From positions 108,904 through 172,903 of the forward strand of contig NZ_JASKLR010000008.1 of the NCBI RefSeq assembly GCF_030124325.1: DNA of 64,000 bases, read 5' to 3'. This document shows, piece by piece, positions 8,834 through 17,110 of this stretch. Each line of letters begins with the position of its first letter. Position 1 is the first letter of the stretch. The translations under genes and the position numbers were made by a program. The stretch is from Sinorhizobium sp. 8-89. Its GTDB lineage: Bacteria; Pseudomonadota; Alphaproteobacteria; Rhizobiales; Rhizobiaceae. Under the pieces are notes generated by a model. It did not search any database. It had not been told where the DNA came from and saw nothing but the letters and a program-made list of their open reading frames with translations.

Positions 8834-11515
8834 TCAGCCCACGGCCGCTACTTCGGGATTGGATGTTTCGCGCCCGCGAGAGACCGCGGCGCGCGAAAGC
8901 GACGAATTGTTGACCGAGCGGTCGCACCAATCGAGGAACTCCCCGAAGGAGGCGCCCCAAGAGCGGCGTGCCGCCGTTCTGAGGCAACCCTCCATGAGCG
9001 GCGCGAGCTTTTGGCGATTGCGGGCCACCTCCTCGATGACCTTCGCCATGTCGCGCACCACCTGCGGATCGGCTGCAGCATCGATCAGGATGCCGTCTTC
9101 TCCGTCCGTTATGAGCTCGTCGACGGCGCCCACCGCAGTGGCGATCGGGACGCAGCCGAGCTGCTGCGCTTCCGCGATCATCAAGGGCGCGCCTTCCCAG
9201 CGCGAGGGCATCACGAGGACGTCGGCCCAACCGAGTGCCTTGATCAAATCCTTGCTTGCAAAGACAGGTGGGCGCACGTCGACACCGAGTTCCTTGAGCC
9301 TGTCGGCCCACGACATGGTGGCGTCGGCGAGGATCTCCCCGCCGATTGCGCGCGCGTCGAAGGGGACGCGCGACGCACGCAGCTCCACGATTGCCGCAGC
9401 CAGCCGATCGATGCCCTTCTGCTGATCGAGCCGGCCCATATAGAGAACTCTGAGCCGATCGTCCTTGCGGTCGATCCGTCTTACCGACAGGACCTCGGCC
9501 AGGATCTTGGGGGGTACGGAAAAGCTCGCGCCGTTGGGCACGGCGAAGGTCTTCTCGAGAGGAACGCCGAAGCTGTGCAAGTATATCTTGAGCTGTTCGG
9601 AGCAGGTGAGAAACGCATCGTAGCAATGCTCGTGGGCAATCGCAGCAAAGGGCTGGCCCGCCGGCCTTTTGAAATGCGTATTGTCGACGACGTGAAGGTA
9701 GCAGGCCGTGCGTGTTCCTTCGGAGCGCAACCGCGCAATGAGCGGATGCACGGCCATTACATGGTTGTTGATGACGAGGTCGAAGCCGGAAAGCTGGCCT
9801 TTGAGCGCCGCCCAATCCACCTCGTGGCCCTCGGCTATGAAGTCCTGCCCAAGGAACGAGCCGGAGCCGCCCCAGGCGGGAATTCCCTGGTCCCAGAAGT
9901 GAATGTAATCGAAGCTTGCATCGAATTCGTCGATCAGGTCCATTCTGGACGTGCCGAGCACGAACAGGTGGGTCTCGTAGCCCGCCGCCTTCAGTTCGCG
10001 CGCGGCTGCATAGACGACCTTCTCGGCGCCCCCGAACGACGCATTCGGCACCAGCAGCGCTGCGGTTCGCTTGCCGTTCTCACTATGTCCGAGCGGCAGG
10101 ACAGGCGAGCCTCCGATTTCATGGCGGAGCGCCTTGTGAAGTTCCCCATAAGGCACGAGCCGCGCCGGGCGCCAGGTCCAGCGCCTGCCGGCCGTCCGCC
10201 GCAAGGGACTGGCCGCGATTGCATTGACGCAATTTATCATCACCTGCTGAGGCGTGATGTGGGAGCGACGGGGCAGAGTTCGTGGGAAAGGGAAGCGCAC
10301 CTTCAGGACCGCCGATGTGGGCCATACCTGCTGCTGGCCGATCGAGGCGAACCAGTCGAGCGCGTTGTTCTGGATCACGTCGCGCACGAGCGAGGTCGAC
10401 AGGAAGATGAGATCGGCGTGCGCGACGTTCTGGGTCCCTGCCTCCAGGAAGATAGGCTCGATCTTGCGCTGCGCGGCATCGTTGCCGAGCTGGACGAAGA
10501 TGACATTGACCTTCTCGCTCAGGCGCTCCAGGTGGGAAAGCACGTTCGGCAGCATGCGCGACCGCAAGAGAAGGTCGAGGGTTGCGCCGCTTCCAGCCAC
10601 AAGGAATGGCGGGAAGTGCACGTTGTCCGGCTCCCCGATACTCGCCCAGAATGCCGGGATGATGTCGTCGAGACGAGGCCTCGCGGGCGCCTTGGTTGGA
10701 TCCGTAAAGAACGAAATCGCTGCGTCTTCCGTTCGCGCGAAAAGGTAGCGCGGGCATTCTTCGTGCTCGAAGTCGACGAGCATCGGGCGCTGGAACAGGG
10801 CCCGATGCCGTTTTCTGAGGAAGCTGACCGAGGCGGCGCGGTCGCGGTTCGCCTCCTTGAAGCGGCTTTCGGCCCGGAGCCTATATTCGAAGGTCGTATC
10901 GTGGCACGGCGTTCCGACGAATCCGTGTTCGATACAGGAGAGCCAGAACTCCCAGTCCTCGAAACCGTTCTGCCGGTCGTCGTTGAAGCGGACGCCTGCT
11001 CTAAACACGTCGATCGAGATCATCGAGCCCGTATCGCAGATATTGTCCGTGATGCAGTGCACGAGCCGCGAGTAGCGGTTGCCGTAGTGCGCCCGCCAGC
11101 TCACCGAAAAAGTATCGATGTTGGTGTAGACCCAGCCGGAACCGCTCGAGCGAAGCTGCCGGTAGAGGGTTTCGACCGTGCCCGGCAAGACCCGGTTGTC
11201 GGCATCGAGAAAATAGACCGCGCGCGCCTCCGGCAGGTTTTCGAGCACGTAGTCGATGGCCCGGTTGCGAGCTCCGCCCGGCCCGGCATTCGCGCCGAAA
11301 AGCACATGAACGGCTGGATTGGCCGCCGCATAGAGGAGCAGCTGGTCGAATGTTTCATGCCGCGGGTCGCCATCGACCGAAACGACGATGGCGATCCTGC
11401 ACTCGGAAAGTGCCGAGGCCAGGACCGACTCGATCGCCTCCAGAGCAAGCGCGGCGTGCCCGTAGAGCGGCATCGCGACCGCGACCAGATCCGGCATGTC
11501 CCTATTCGTTGACAT
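8834..11515 (-). CDS. wgaB: Bifunctional glycosyltransferase GT2-GT4 (WgaB, ExpA23)
   Basis: This 893-residue protein appears to carry two glycosyltransferase domains. The N-terminal GT2-like part (about 10-280) starts VAVAMPLYGH, has NAGPGGARNRAIDY and the metal-binding DAD at about 104-106 (YFLDADNRV). The C-terminal GT4-like part (about 470-870) has NASFGGAEKVVYAAA, VPNGASF, LYMGRLDQQKGIDRL and the nucleotide-sugar motif MPSRWEGAPLMIAEAQQLG. It fits the S. meliloti gene once described as expA2 and expA3. The two domains could add the alternating Glc and Gal residues (inference). The start has AGGAG 7 bases upstream and overlaps the wgaA end. Confidence 0.9.
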   Translation of the reverse strand: MSTNRDMPDLVAVAMPLYGHAALALEAIESVLASALSECRIAIVVSVDGDPRHETFDQLLLYAAANPAVHVLFGANAGPGGARNRAIDYVLENLPEARAVYFLDADNRVLPGTVETLYRQLRSSGSGWVYTNIDTFSVSWRAHYGNRYSRLVHCITDNICDTGSMISIDVFRAGVRFNDDRQNGFEDWEFWLSCIEHGFVGTPCHDTTFEYRLRAESRFKEANRDRAASVSFLRKRHRALFQRPMLVDFEHEECPRYLFARTEDAAISFFTDPTKAPARPRLDDIIPAFWASIGEPDNVHFPPFLVAGSGATLDLLLRSRMLPNVLSHLERLSEKVNVIFVQLGNDAAQRKIEPIFLEAGTQNVAHADLIFLSTSLVRDVIQNNALDWFASIGQQQVWPTSAVLKVRFPFPRTLPRRSHITPQQVMINCVNAIAASPLRRTAGRRWTWRPARLVPYGELHKALRHEIGGSPVLPLGHSENGKRTAALLVPNASFGGAEKVVYAAARELKAAGYETHLFVLGTSRMDLIDEFDASFDYIHFWDQGIPAWGGSGSFLGQDFIAEGHEVDWAALKGQLSGFDLVINNHVMAVHPLIARLRSEGTRTACYLHVVDNTHFKRPAGQPFAAIAHEHCYDAFLTCSEQLKIYLHSFGVPLEKTFAVPNGASFSVPPKILAEVLSVRRIDRKDDRLRVLYMGRLDQQKGIDRLAAAIVELRASRVPFDARAIGGEILADATMSWADRLKELGVDVRPPVFASKDLIKALGWADVLVMPSRWEGAPLMIAEAQQLGCVPIATAVGAVDELITDGEDGILIDAAADPQVVRDMAKVIEEVARNRQKLAPLMEGCLRTAARRSWGASFGEFLDWCDRSVNNSSLSRAAVSRGRETSNPEVAAVG

Positions 11516-12986
11516 GGGACGCTCCTGCGGACTGCTTCACCAGCCGGAAGCCAGACACTTTGAGCCAGGAGAAATCGACGGAATCCGACACCGCGCGGCT
11601 GAGGATCATAAGATCCATGGGCGCTCGCACCGGTTCGTCCAACTGAAAGTTGATGTTGATCGCCTTTTGGGCAGTCACCTCGCGCCACCCGCTGAAGAAC
11701 GCCGAAGGCTTGGCCGCACCCTTGCGCGCGAGTTCCGCCACCTCGGAGCGCGCGTTCGAATTTGCCGGAGCGAGCAGGAAACTCACTGCCGCGGGCGCGC
11801 CCTGCGGATGGTCGATAACGGCGCTCGCCGAGAAAGATATCGTGCCAGGTTCCACGGCGCGGCCGATGGTGCCGGCTGAAATGCCACTCGGCAGCGGATG
11901 GCATACCACCGCGTGCTCGTGCTCTAGGAAGCGAACCGTCTGGAACTCCGGAACAATGGGCGTCACGGAAACATCGACGATCTGGCTCAACAGGTCGACC
12001 GCGAGGCGATAATCCTCAATGAAGTGGCCGTCGAGCAAGGCGGTGGGCGCGATCATGTTGGGCATGCGGGTCGGCCTGACGCCCGGCAACCCTGTAAACA
12101 CCCGGAATGCCAGAGGCCGCAGGTCGAGATCGGGATGAGGCGCCTCCGACCGGGCCGTGTAGCGCTCGCTCGCGATAGGATAGCCGAGCGAAAGTCCAAC
12201 CATCTCCCCGCCGGTTGTGGAGACGCGAAGCCGCAATGTCCTTGCTCCGCCTCCGCAAGCTCGCGGCAGCGCGAAGAAACTCCAGCCTGCGGCAAGCTGC
12301 GTGTATGGCACGGTCCACTCGGCCACGCCTTCGCCATTCTCTACATAGCCCAGCACGACCACCAACTCGCCGCCGTCCTTCGGAACGGAATGGAGGTGAA
12401 GCGCCACGCCGGCAACGCCATGGCTGGAGACCGGCAGGATCTGCTCGACGTAGCCGGTTGCAAGGAGCTGCCCGACCCCCTCGTCCTTTGGATCGACATA
12501 GGGGTCGTGCGCGAAGACCTCCGTAACCGGCTCCCAGTTGCGCGCCTGGAACGCATCTTCGAGGGCACGATAGTTCTCGAGCAGGCTTTCGCGCTCACGC
12601 CGGAGAATGGCAAGCTCGGATGTGATCGAAGAGGTGAACCGGGCAAGCCGCCCTATCCCGCCCTCCATCAGCGCATGAACGAGTGTCAAGCTCTCCGCCC
12701 GGTTGCTCGCATCAATCCTTTGAACGGGTATCTCGGGAACCGTTCCGAGCGCCTGGACAGCGGCAAGCCCCTCTCTCAGGTGGGACTCTCCCTCGGCCGA
12801 GAAGGCGAGCGCAATCAGCGGAAACGCATTTTGCAGGGGAGACTGGGAGCCTGTATCCGCCTGAAGAAAATGAACCAGATGTTCGATGCCGCTCCCTTCG
12901 ACATTTGCCCGGTCCCGATCAGATGCCACGATCAGCCTTCGCTTCGCCGGCGATTGCCTAATACTAGAAGACATCAACTCTTGCAC
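11502..12986 (-). CDS. wgaA: WgaA (ExpA1), galactoglucan protein of unknown function
   Basis: This 494-residue protein is the first gene of the wga operon and matches ExpA1 by position. I recognise no catalytic motif. It has no signal peptide and no membrane span. The middle and C-terminal parts look like beta-rich carbohydrate-binding or jelly-roll-like domains (for example the segments around VEWTVPYTQLAAGWSFFALP and VEPGTISFSASAVI). The GTG at 12986 has GAGG 7 bases upstream; an in-frame ATG at 12974 is an alternative. A WggR-type box lies about 150 bases upstream. Confidence 0.8.
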   Translation of the reverse strand: MQELMSSSIRQSPAKRRLIVASDRDRANVEGSGIEHLVHFLQADTGSQSPLQNAFPLIALAFSAEGESHLREGLAAVQALGTVPEIPVQRIDASNRAESLTLVHALMEGGIGRLARFTSSITSELAILRRERESLLENYRALEDAFQARNWEPVTEVFAHDPYVDPKDEGVGQLLATGYVEQILPVSSHGVAGVALHLHSVPKDGGELVVVLGYVENGEGVAEWTVPYTQLAAGWSFFALPRACGGGARTLRLRVSTTGGEMVGLSLGYPIASERYTARSEAPHPDLDLRPLAFRVFTGLPGVRPTRMPNMIAPTALLDGHFIEDYRLAVDLLSQIVDVSVTPIVPEFQTVRFLEHEHAVVCHPLPSGISAGTIGRAVEPGTISFSASAVIDHPQGAPAAVSFLLAPANSNARSEVAELARKGAAKPSAFFSGWREVTAQKAININFQLDEPVRAPMDLMILSRAVSDSVDFSWLKVSGFRLVKQSAGASHVNE

Positions 12987-13155
12987 GCAGCGACCTCAGA
13001 ATAATCGTATTATGCGGAAGATGAAATTTTCGTGACAAATGAATAACTTCACTCGTCGAACTCATCTCAGAAAACATATCGAGGTTTTCTGCAGCGCACA
13101 ATAAGAATTTTACGAGATCTAGACTTTTATTATACTTCAAAAGTTGAAGCAATAT
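12987..13155 (-). promoter_or_regulatory. wga operon promoter region
   Basis: This AT-rich gap lies between the wgcA stop and the wgaA start and holds no gene. It includes a perfect inverted repeat at 13135-13149 matching those before wgdA and wgeA. The marked drop in GC relative to the flanking genes fits a promoter region. No -35/-10 pair was assigned with confidence. Confidence 0.6.
13135..13149. promoter_or_regulatory. WggR box upstream of wgaA
   Basis: CTTCAA-AAG-TTGAAG is a perfect 6-bp inverted repeat with a 3-base spacer, followed by C. The same element occurs at 15176-15190 and 18567-18581, always in a wg promoter region. In S. meliloti, WggR (ExpG) is known to bind a conserved element before wgaA, wgdA and wgeA, so these are the likely sites. 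Confidence 0.8.
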
Positions 13156-14418
13156 TCAAGCAAACTGCGATTCCATCGAAAGCATCGTACTTTTGCCGAT
13201 TGCCTTGCCGATCAATGCCAATTGACGCGCAAGGCAATCTTCCAGCCGGAACCGCTGTTCGACCGTCCTGCGTGCTGCGGCGCGCAACTCGTGGAAGCCG
13301 TCCGGCCGTGCCAGTACGTCGAGAATGGTTTCGGCGAGCGCATCCGTGTCAAAGAACGGGACCAGTAGACCATTCCGGCCCGAACGGATGATCTCCTGGA
13401 CCGGGGCGGTATCCGATCCGATGACCAGAGCACCGCAAGCCATGGCCTCCACGACCGACCAGGACAGAACGAAGGGATAAGTGAGGTAAAGGTGAGCGGC
13501 TGAAATCTGAAAGAGCTGGCGCAGCACGGAATGGGGTACGACGCCGGGAAAAATCAACCTCTCGCGCGGGACGTCCAGCGATTGAAGAAGATGCTCCTTC
13601 CAGGAGCCCCCGCCGGGCGGCGGCGCACCGTAGCTCACGCCGTCGCCGCCGACGAAGACGAACAGCGCGTTCGGATGCCGCCGGACAACCTTGGCGGCTG
13701 CCTCCAACGCCTGCGGAAATCCGCGATAGGGCTCCATGTCGCGTGCGACGAATGTGACGATTGGCGGTGCGCCGGCCTTGAGCACGCGCCCGTCCGGAAG
13801 CTTCAGCGAAGCTGTCGGATCGGGGCGGAAGCGCCGTGTGTCGATCCCCTCGTGGCACACCGCGATGCGGTGCCGTACATCGGAAGGATAGAGGCTCCTC
13901 TGCCAATTGGTCGGGCTGATACCTCCATCCATCGCTTCGAGCGACAGGAGCTGCGCGGCGTTGCGAAGACGCAATCTCTTGCGGGTCTCCGAATCGGGCT
14001 GGTCCTCAGGGACAAAGCCGACATCCGCCCCTTCGGCCCGATAAAAGAATTCGCAGTACCCGAGTGCGGGCGTACGTGGCAGCACGTCCTTTACGAACAT
14101 CATGCTGCCCCAGCCGATATGGCCGAGGACGATGTCGGGGACCTGGCCAAGGCGCGCCATAGCTTCGAAGGTCTCGGCGACCCGATGTCCGATTCGCACG
14201 TGATGGTCGGGAACGCCCAAATGTCGTGCGATCTGCGGATGCACGCGCGGACCGGGCTCCGCTCGATGTCGAACCACCCGAACCGAGGGGATTTTCTGAT
14301 CCACCGTTTCAGTGACGAGGGTCACCTCGCTTCCCGCCTCAGCCAGATGGGAAGCCAGGGCGGCGAACTGGCCAAAACCACGACGGTGTACAAACGCTAC
14401 ATGCATGTTCTTGACCAT
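13156..14418 (-). CDS. wgcA: Glycosyltransferase family 4 (WgcA, ExpC)
   Basis: This 420-residue GT4-type enzyme has a GT-B fold. The N-terminal acceptor domain starts VAFVHRRGFGQFAALASHLAEAG. The C-terminal donor domain has FVARDMEPYRGFPQALEAA, FVFVGGDG, PGVVPHSVLRQLFQISAAHLYL and the motif WSVVEAMACGALVIGSD, where the usual E-x7-E is present in part. It is monocistronic between the wga operon and wggR, as ExpC is in S. meliloti, where it acts in galactoglucan synthesis. A RIME-type repeat lies just upstream, between it and wggR. Confidence 0.9.
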   Translation of the reverse strand: MVKNMHVAFVHRRGFGQFAALASHLAEAGSEVTLVTETVDQKIPSVRVVRHRAEPGPRVHPQIARHLGVPDHHVRIGHRVAETFEAMARLGQVPDIVLGHIGWGSMMFVKDVLPRTPALGYCEFFYRAEGADVGFVPEDQPDSETRKRLRLRNAAQLLSLEAMDGGISPTNWQRSLYPSDVRHRIAVCHEGIDTRRFRPDPTASLKLPDGRVLKAGAPPIVTFVARDMEPYRGFPQALEAAAKVVRRHPNALFVFVGGDGVSYGAPPPGGGSWKEHLLQSLDVPRERLIFPGVVPHSVLRQLFQISAAHLYLTYPFVLSWSVVEAMACGALVIGSDTAPVQEIIRSGRNGLLVPFFDTDALAETILDVLARPDGFHELRAAARRTVEQRFRLEDCLARQLALIGKAIGKSTMLSMESQFA

Positions 14419-14433
14419 TCGCCACTAGATCAC

Positions 14434-14540
14434 GATGAATTTTAGGTCGGATCGACCTGAAATCACGAACGCGATCGATTCTAATGAGTTAGCGCGGGAT
14501 GCAGGCGGAAAACCGCACACACTTTTCCTCATCCCGCGCT
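14434..14540. repeat. RIME-type rhizobial intergenic repeat, full length
   Basis: A mosaic palindromic element fills the gap between the wggR stop and wgcA start. One hairpin is AGGTCG-GAT-CGACCT (14444-14458). The second is a long stem AGCGCGGGATG (14491-14501) with CATCCCGCGCT (14530-14540), enclosing an inner GCGG-AAAA-CCGC hairpin (14505-14516). The internal wording (GGCGGAAAACCGC, CACACTTTTCCTCATCCCGC) is that of the Rhizobium-specific intergenic mosaic elements. Partial copies lie at 19475 and 36186. Confidence 0.8.
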
Positions 14541-14562
14541 GGGTCATGCGTTGGAAGGCACG

Positions 14563-15132
14563 TCAGATGCCGTAGCGAGCGGCATTGCCCCAGACCAGTT
14601 CGAGCCGGTGCAGCGTCTGGAAGGCGGTCTCGAGGTTCCGCCGATCCTGCTCGCCATGGCTGAGGGCGCGCTCATAGGATTTTGCCGCTTCCCGCAGCGC
14701 AGTGCAGAGCTGCCTCCCCTTCTCCGATAGCCTGATGCGGGCCGACCGCTTGTCGCGCTGGGAGGCTATCCGGTCGATATAGTCCCCGTCGGCGAGCTGC
14801 TTGAGGTAGTAGGAGATGTTGGAACCGACATAATGGCCACGGTCGAGGAGCTCTCCCACCGAGAGTTCGGCCTCGCCGATGACCAGAAGAACCATCGCCT
14901 GCGCCGACCCAATGTCGTCGACGCCGAGCTTGGTCAATTCCGTGCGCAACAGCCCGGAAAATCGCCGGCTCGCCCGCTCCATGACACGCGCCAGCTCGAA
15001 ATATGTGATCAGAGATCTGTCTCCGTCCTGATCGCGCCCGGGGTCCGGAGTATTCCTGGTGGTGTCACCCTCGGGCTCGACCACCACGGCATCTCCGAAG
15101 TCTGCGAACGGATAGAGAATCCTGTGATTCAT
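14563..15132 (-). CDS. wggR: MarR-family activator of galactoglucan genes (WggR, ExpG)
   Basis: This is a winged-helix regulator of about 189 residues. The MarR domain (about 50-170) contains SAQAMVLLVIGEAELSVGEL, the recognition region YVGSNISYYLKQL and the wing SQRDKRSARIRLSEKG. It sits between wgcA and the divergent wgdA, exactly where ExpG lies in S. meliloti, where it activates the wga, wgd and wge promoters. The ATG at 15132 is preceded by GGAGAGAGGA; the in-frame ATG at 15144 has none. A WggR box and an extra half site lie immediately upstream, suggesting autoregulation. Confidence 0.9.
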   Translation of the reverse strand: MNHRILYPFADFGDAVVVEPEGDTTRNTPDPGRDQDGDRSLITYFELARVMERASRRFSGLLRTELTKLGVDDIGSAQAMVLLVIGEAELSVGELLDRGHYVGSNISYYLKQLADGDYIDRIASQRDKRSARIRLSEKGRQLCTALREAAKSYERALSHGEQDRRNLETAFQTLHRLELVWGNAARYGI

Positions 15133-15146
15133 TCCTCTCTCCATTA

Positions 15147-15180
15147 GGGAATTTACTTCATTATCCGGGAATTTACTTCA
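15147..15180. promoter_or_regulatory. Direct repeat of WggR half-site
   Basis: GGGAATTTACTTCA occurs at 15147-15160 and again at 15167-15180, 20 bp apart. The second copy runs into the complete inverted repeat at 15176-15190. The first supplies only a left half site and lies just upstream of the wggR start, so it could be an autoregulatory site. Confidence 0.55.
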
Positions 15181-15190
15181 AAAATTGAAG
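15176..15190. promoter_or_regulatory. WggR box between wggR and wgdA
   Basis: CTTCAA-AAA-TTGAAG is a perfect inverted repeat, preceded by AATTTA and followed by CAAATTTC. It lies about 44 bases upstream of wggR and about 175 bases upstream of wgdA, so it could act on both divergent genes. Confidence 0.8.
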
Positions 15191-15364
15191 CAAATTTCAT
15201 GACGCCCCAGTCCCCGAATTGCATGTCTTGAGCAAGCGATCTTTATTGTGTCACACTGATCCCAGCAATACTGTGATTTGAGTGAATCTGAACCAGATCG
15301 CTCCTCAACCCCGCGGATGCTTATATGCAGAAAATCGCCCATGCGTGATACTGTTCGAAATAAT

Positions 15365-17110
15365 ATGATTAGCAAGGGTCAAATCGGCCCGGCATCGACG
15401 CAAAATGGAACAATCAACCCTAAGCTGCTGGTCTTGCGAGCACGACGTGTATTCGTAGTGACGCTTCTTTATGCAGCTCTGCTCAGCGCCTGCATCAACC
15501 TCCTGCAACTCACCATGCCTCTCTACATGATGCAGGTACATGACAGGGTGTTGAACAGTCAGAGCATGGATTCGCTCGTCATGTTGACCATCCTGGCCCT
15601 TGGCGCGCTCGTTGTTTTGGGGGTCCTCGACTATATCCGCGCCCTCACATTCCAAGCGATGGGCGGCGCCGTCGTGCGGTCGTTGAACCTGCCGGTCCTT
15701 ACCGCCGCGGTGCAGGTATCCGCCGGCCAGGGGCTTACCCGGGCAGCACAATCGCTGCGGGACCTCACCGAGCTGCGCGGTTTCCTTACCTCGTCGGCGG
15801 TCAGCGCCCCTCTCGACGCCGCCTGGTCGCCCATCTTCCTGGGCGTTCTCTTTCTGCTGCACCCCCTCTTCGGGGTGATCGGTGCGGTTTCCGTAGCGGT
15901 GCTTGTCTGCTGCGGCCTCATAACCGATCTCCTGACGCGTCAGCTCATGAAAGAGGCAAGCCAGGCTAATATTGAGGCAGTGTCGAAAATAGGTGCGACA
16001 TTACGTCACGCCGAGGCCATTGAGGCGATGGGCATGCTGCCGGCGCTCGCCAAACGGTGGCGCGCGGCGCAGCTGCACGCGCTTGGCGTGTTGGAAACCA
16101 GTGGAAGCAGAAGCCGGGCGATGGCCTCCATAACGCGCAGCCTGAGGTTTTCCATACAGGTGGCGTCGCTCGGCGCCGGTGCACTTCTGGTGATGAAGCA
16201 GGAAATCTCGCCCGGCGCGATGATGGCGACGACCATCCTTGTCGGGCGCCTTCTCATACCTTTCGATTCGGTCATCGAGAACTGGCGGCAATGGGTATTG
16301 GCAATCGCAAGCTGGCGCCGAATCGAGGCCGCCCTGAATGAAGACCTTGCAGTCCGTCAGACGATGCCGACGCCGCGCTCCGAAGGGGACCTGGTCGTCG
16401 ACAAGCTGTTGTATGCTGCGCCAGGCCTGGATGTTCCGATCATCAAGGGCGTCTCCTTCTCCCTCTCGCCCGGTGAGGTGCTGGGCGTCGTCGGGCCTTC
16501 CGCCGCCGGCAAATCCACTTTAGCGCGGCTCCTCGTGGGCATCCAGAAGCCGACGACGGGCGGCGTATTCCTCGATGGCAACAACGTCTATCTCTGGGAG
16601 CGCGGTTCATTCGGGCAGATGACGGGCTACCTCCCGCAGTCGGTTTCCCTGCTCGAAGGGACGATCCGCGAAAACATCGCCCGCATGGAAGAGAGCGACC
16701 CTTACAAGGTGCTCGAGGCGGCGCGGCTTGCCGACGTGCACGACATGATCGGACGCCTGCCGCTCGGCTACGATACGCCGGTGGGTGACGGGCAATTGAC
16801 GCTTTCCGGCGGGCAAAGGCAGCGCATCGCGCTTGCTCGATGCCTCTACGGTCGCCCGCGCCTGATCGTGCTCGACGAACCGAATGCCAATCTCGATGCG
16901 ATCGGCGAGCGGGCTCTTATCCGCGCGATCGAACATGCGCGCAATGATGGCGCCATCATTGTTATCATCGCCCACAGGCCAGCGATCATGCAGGTCGCGG
17001 ATAAACTGCTCGTACTGGAAGGCGGCCGCATTGCCCAGTTCGGCCCGCGCACGGACGTGGTCGCATCCATGATGCCCGGCGAAACACGACGCGAAGGAAC
17101 CGCTTCATGA
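15365..17110 (+). CDS. wgdA: Type I secretion ABC transporter (WgdA, ExpD1)
   Basis: This is a membrane-ATPase half transporter of the PrtD type, about 580 residues. The transmembrane domain includes INLLQLTMPLYMMQVHDRVL and several later spans. The ATPase domain has Walker A GPSAAGKSTL, the Q-loop region YLPQSVSLLEGTIRENIA, signature [15 protein letters not shown] and Walker B RLIVLDEPNANLD. The frame is open from 15278 and no candidate start has a clear ribosome binding site; 15365 is chosen on family length (15317 and 15341 are alternatives). It is translationally coupled to wgdB and probably exports the RTX protein WgeA. Confidence 0.9.
   Translation: MISKGQIGPASTQNGTINPKLLVLRARRVFVVTLLYAALLSACINLLQLTMPLYMMQVHDRVLNSQSMDSLVMLTILALGALVVLGVLDYIRALTFQAMGGAVVRSLNLPVLTAAVQVSAGQGLTRAAQSLRDLTELRGFLTSSAVSAPLDAAWSPIFLGVLFLLHPLFGVIGAVSVAVLVCCGLITDLLTRQLMKEASQANIEAVSKIGATLRHAEAIEAMGMLPALAKRWRAAQLHALGVLETSGSRSRAMASITRSLRFSIQVASLGAGALLVMKQEISPGAMMATTILVGRLLIPFDSVIENWRQWVLAIASWRRIEAALNEDLAVRQTMPTPRSEGDLVVDKLLYAAPGLDVPIIKGVSFSLSPGEVLGVVGPSAAGKSTLARLLVGIQKPTTGGVFLDGNNVYLWERGSFGQMTGYLPQSVSLLEGTIRENIARMEESDPYKVLEAARLADVHDMIGRLPLGYDTPVGDGQLTLSGGQRQRIALARCLYGRPRLIVLDEPNANLDAIGERALIRAIEHARNDGAIIVIIAHRPAIMQVADKLLVLEGGRIAQFGPRTDVVASMMPGETRREGTAS

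Noticed and set aside
9011..11512. An 833-codon plus-strand frame opposite wgaB
   Set aside because: It is an antisense shadow of a clear double glycosyltransferase gene and has a composition rich in Arg, His and Asp without domain motifs.
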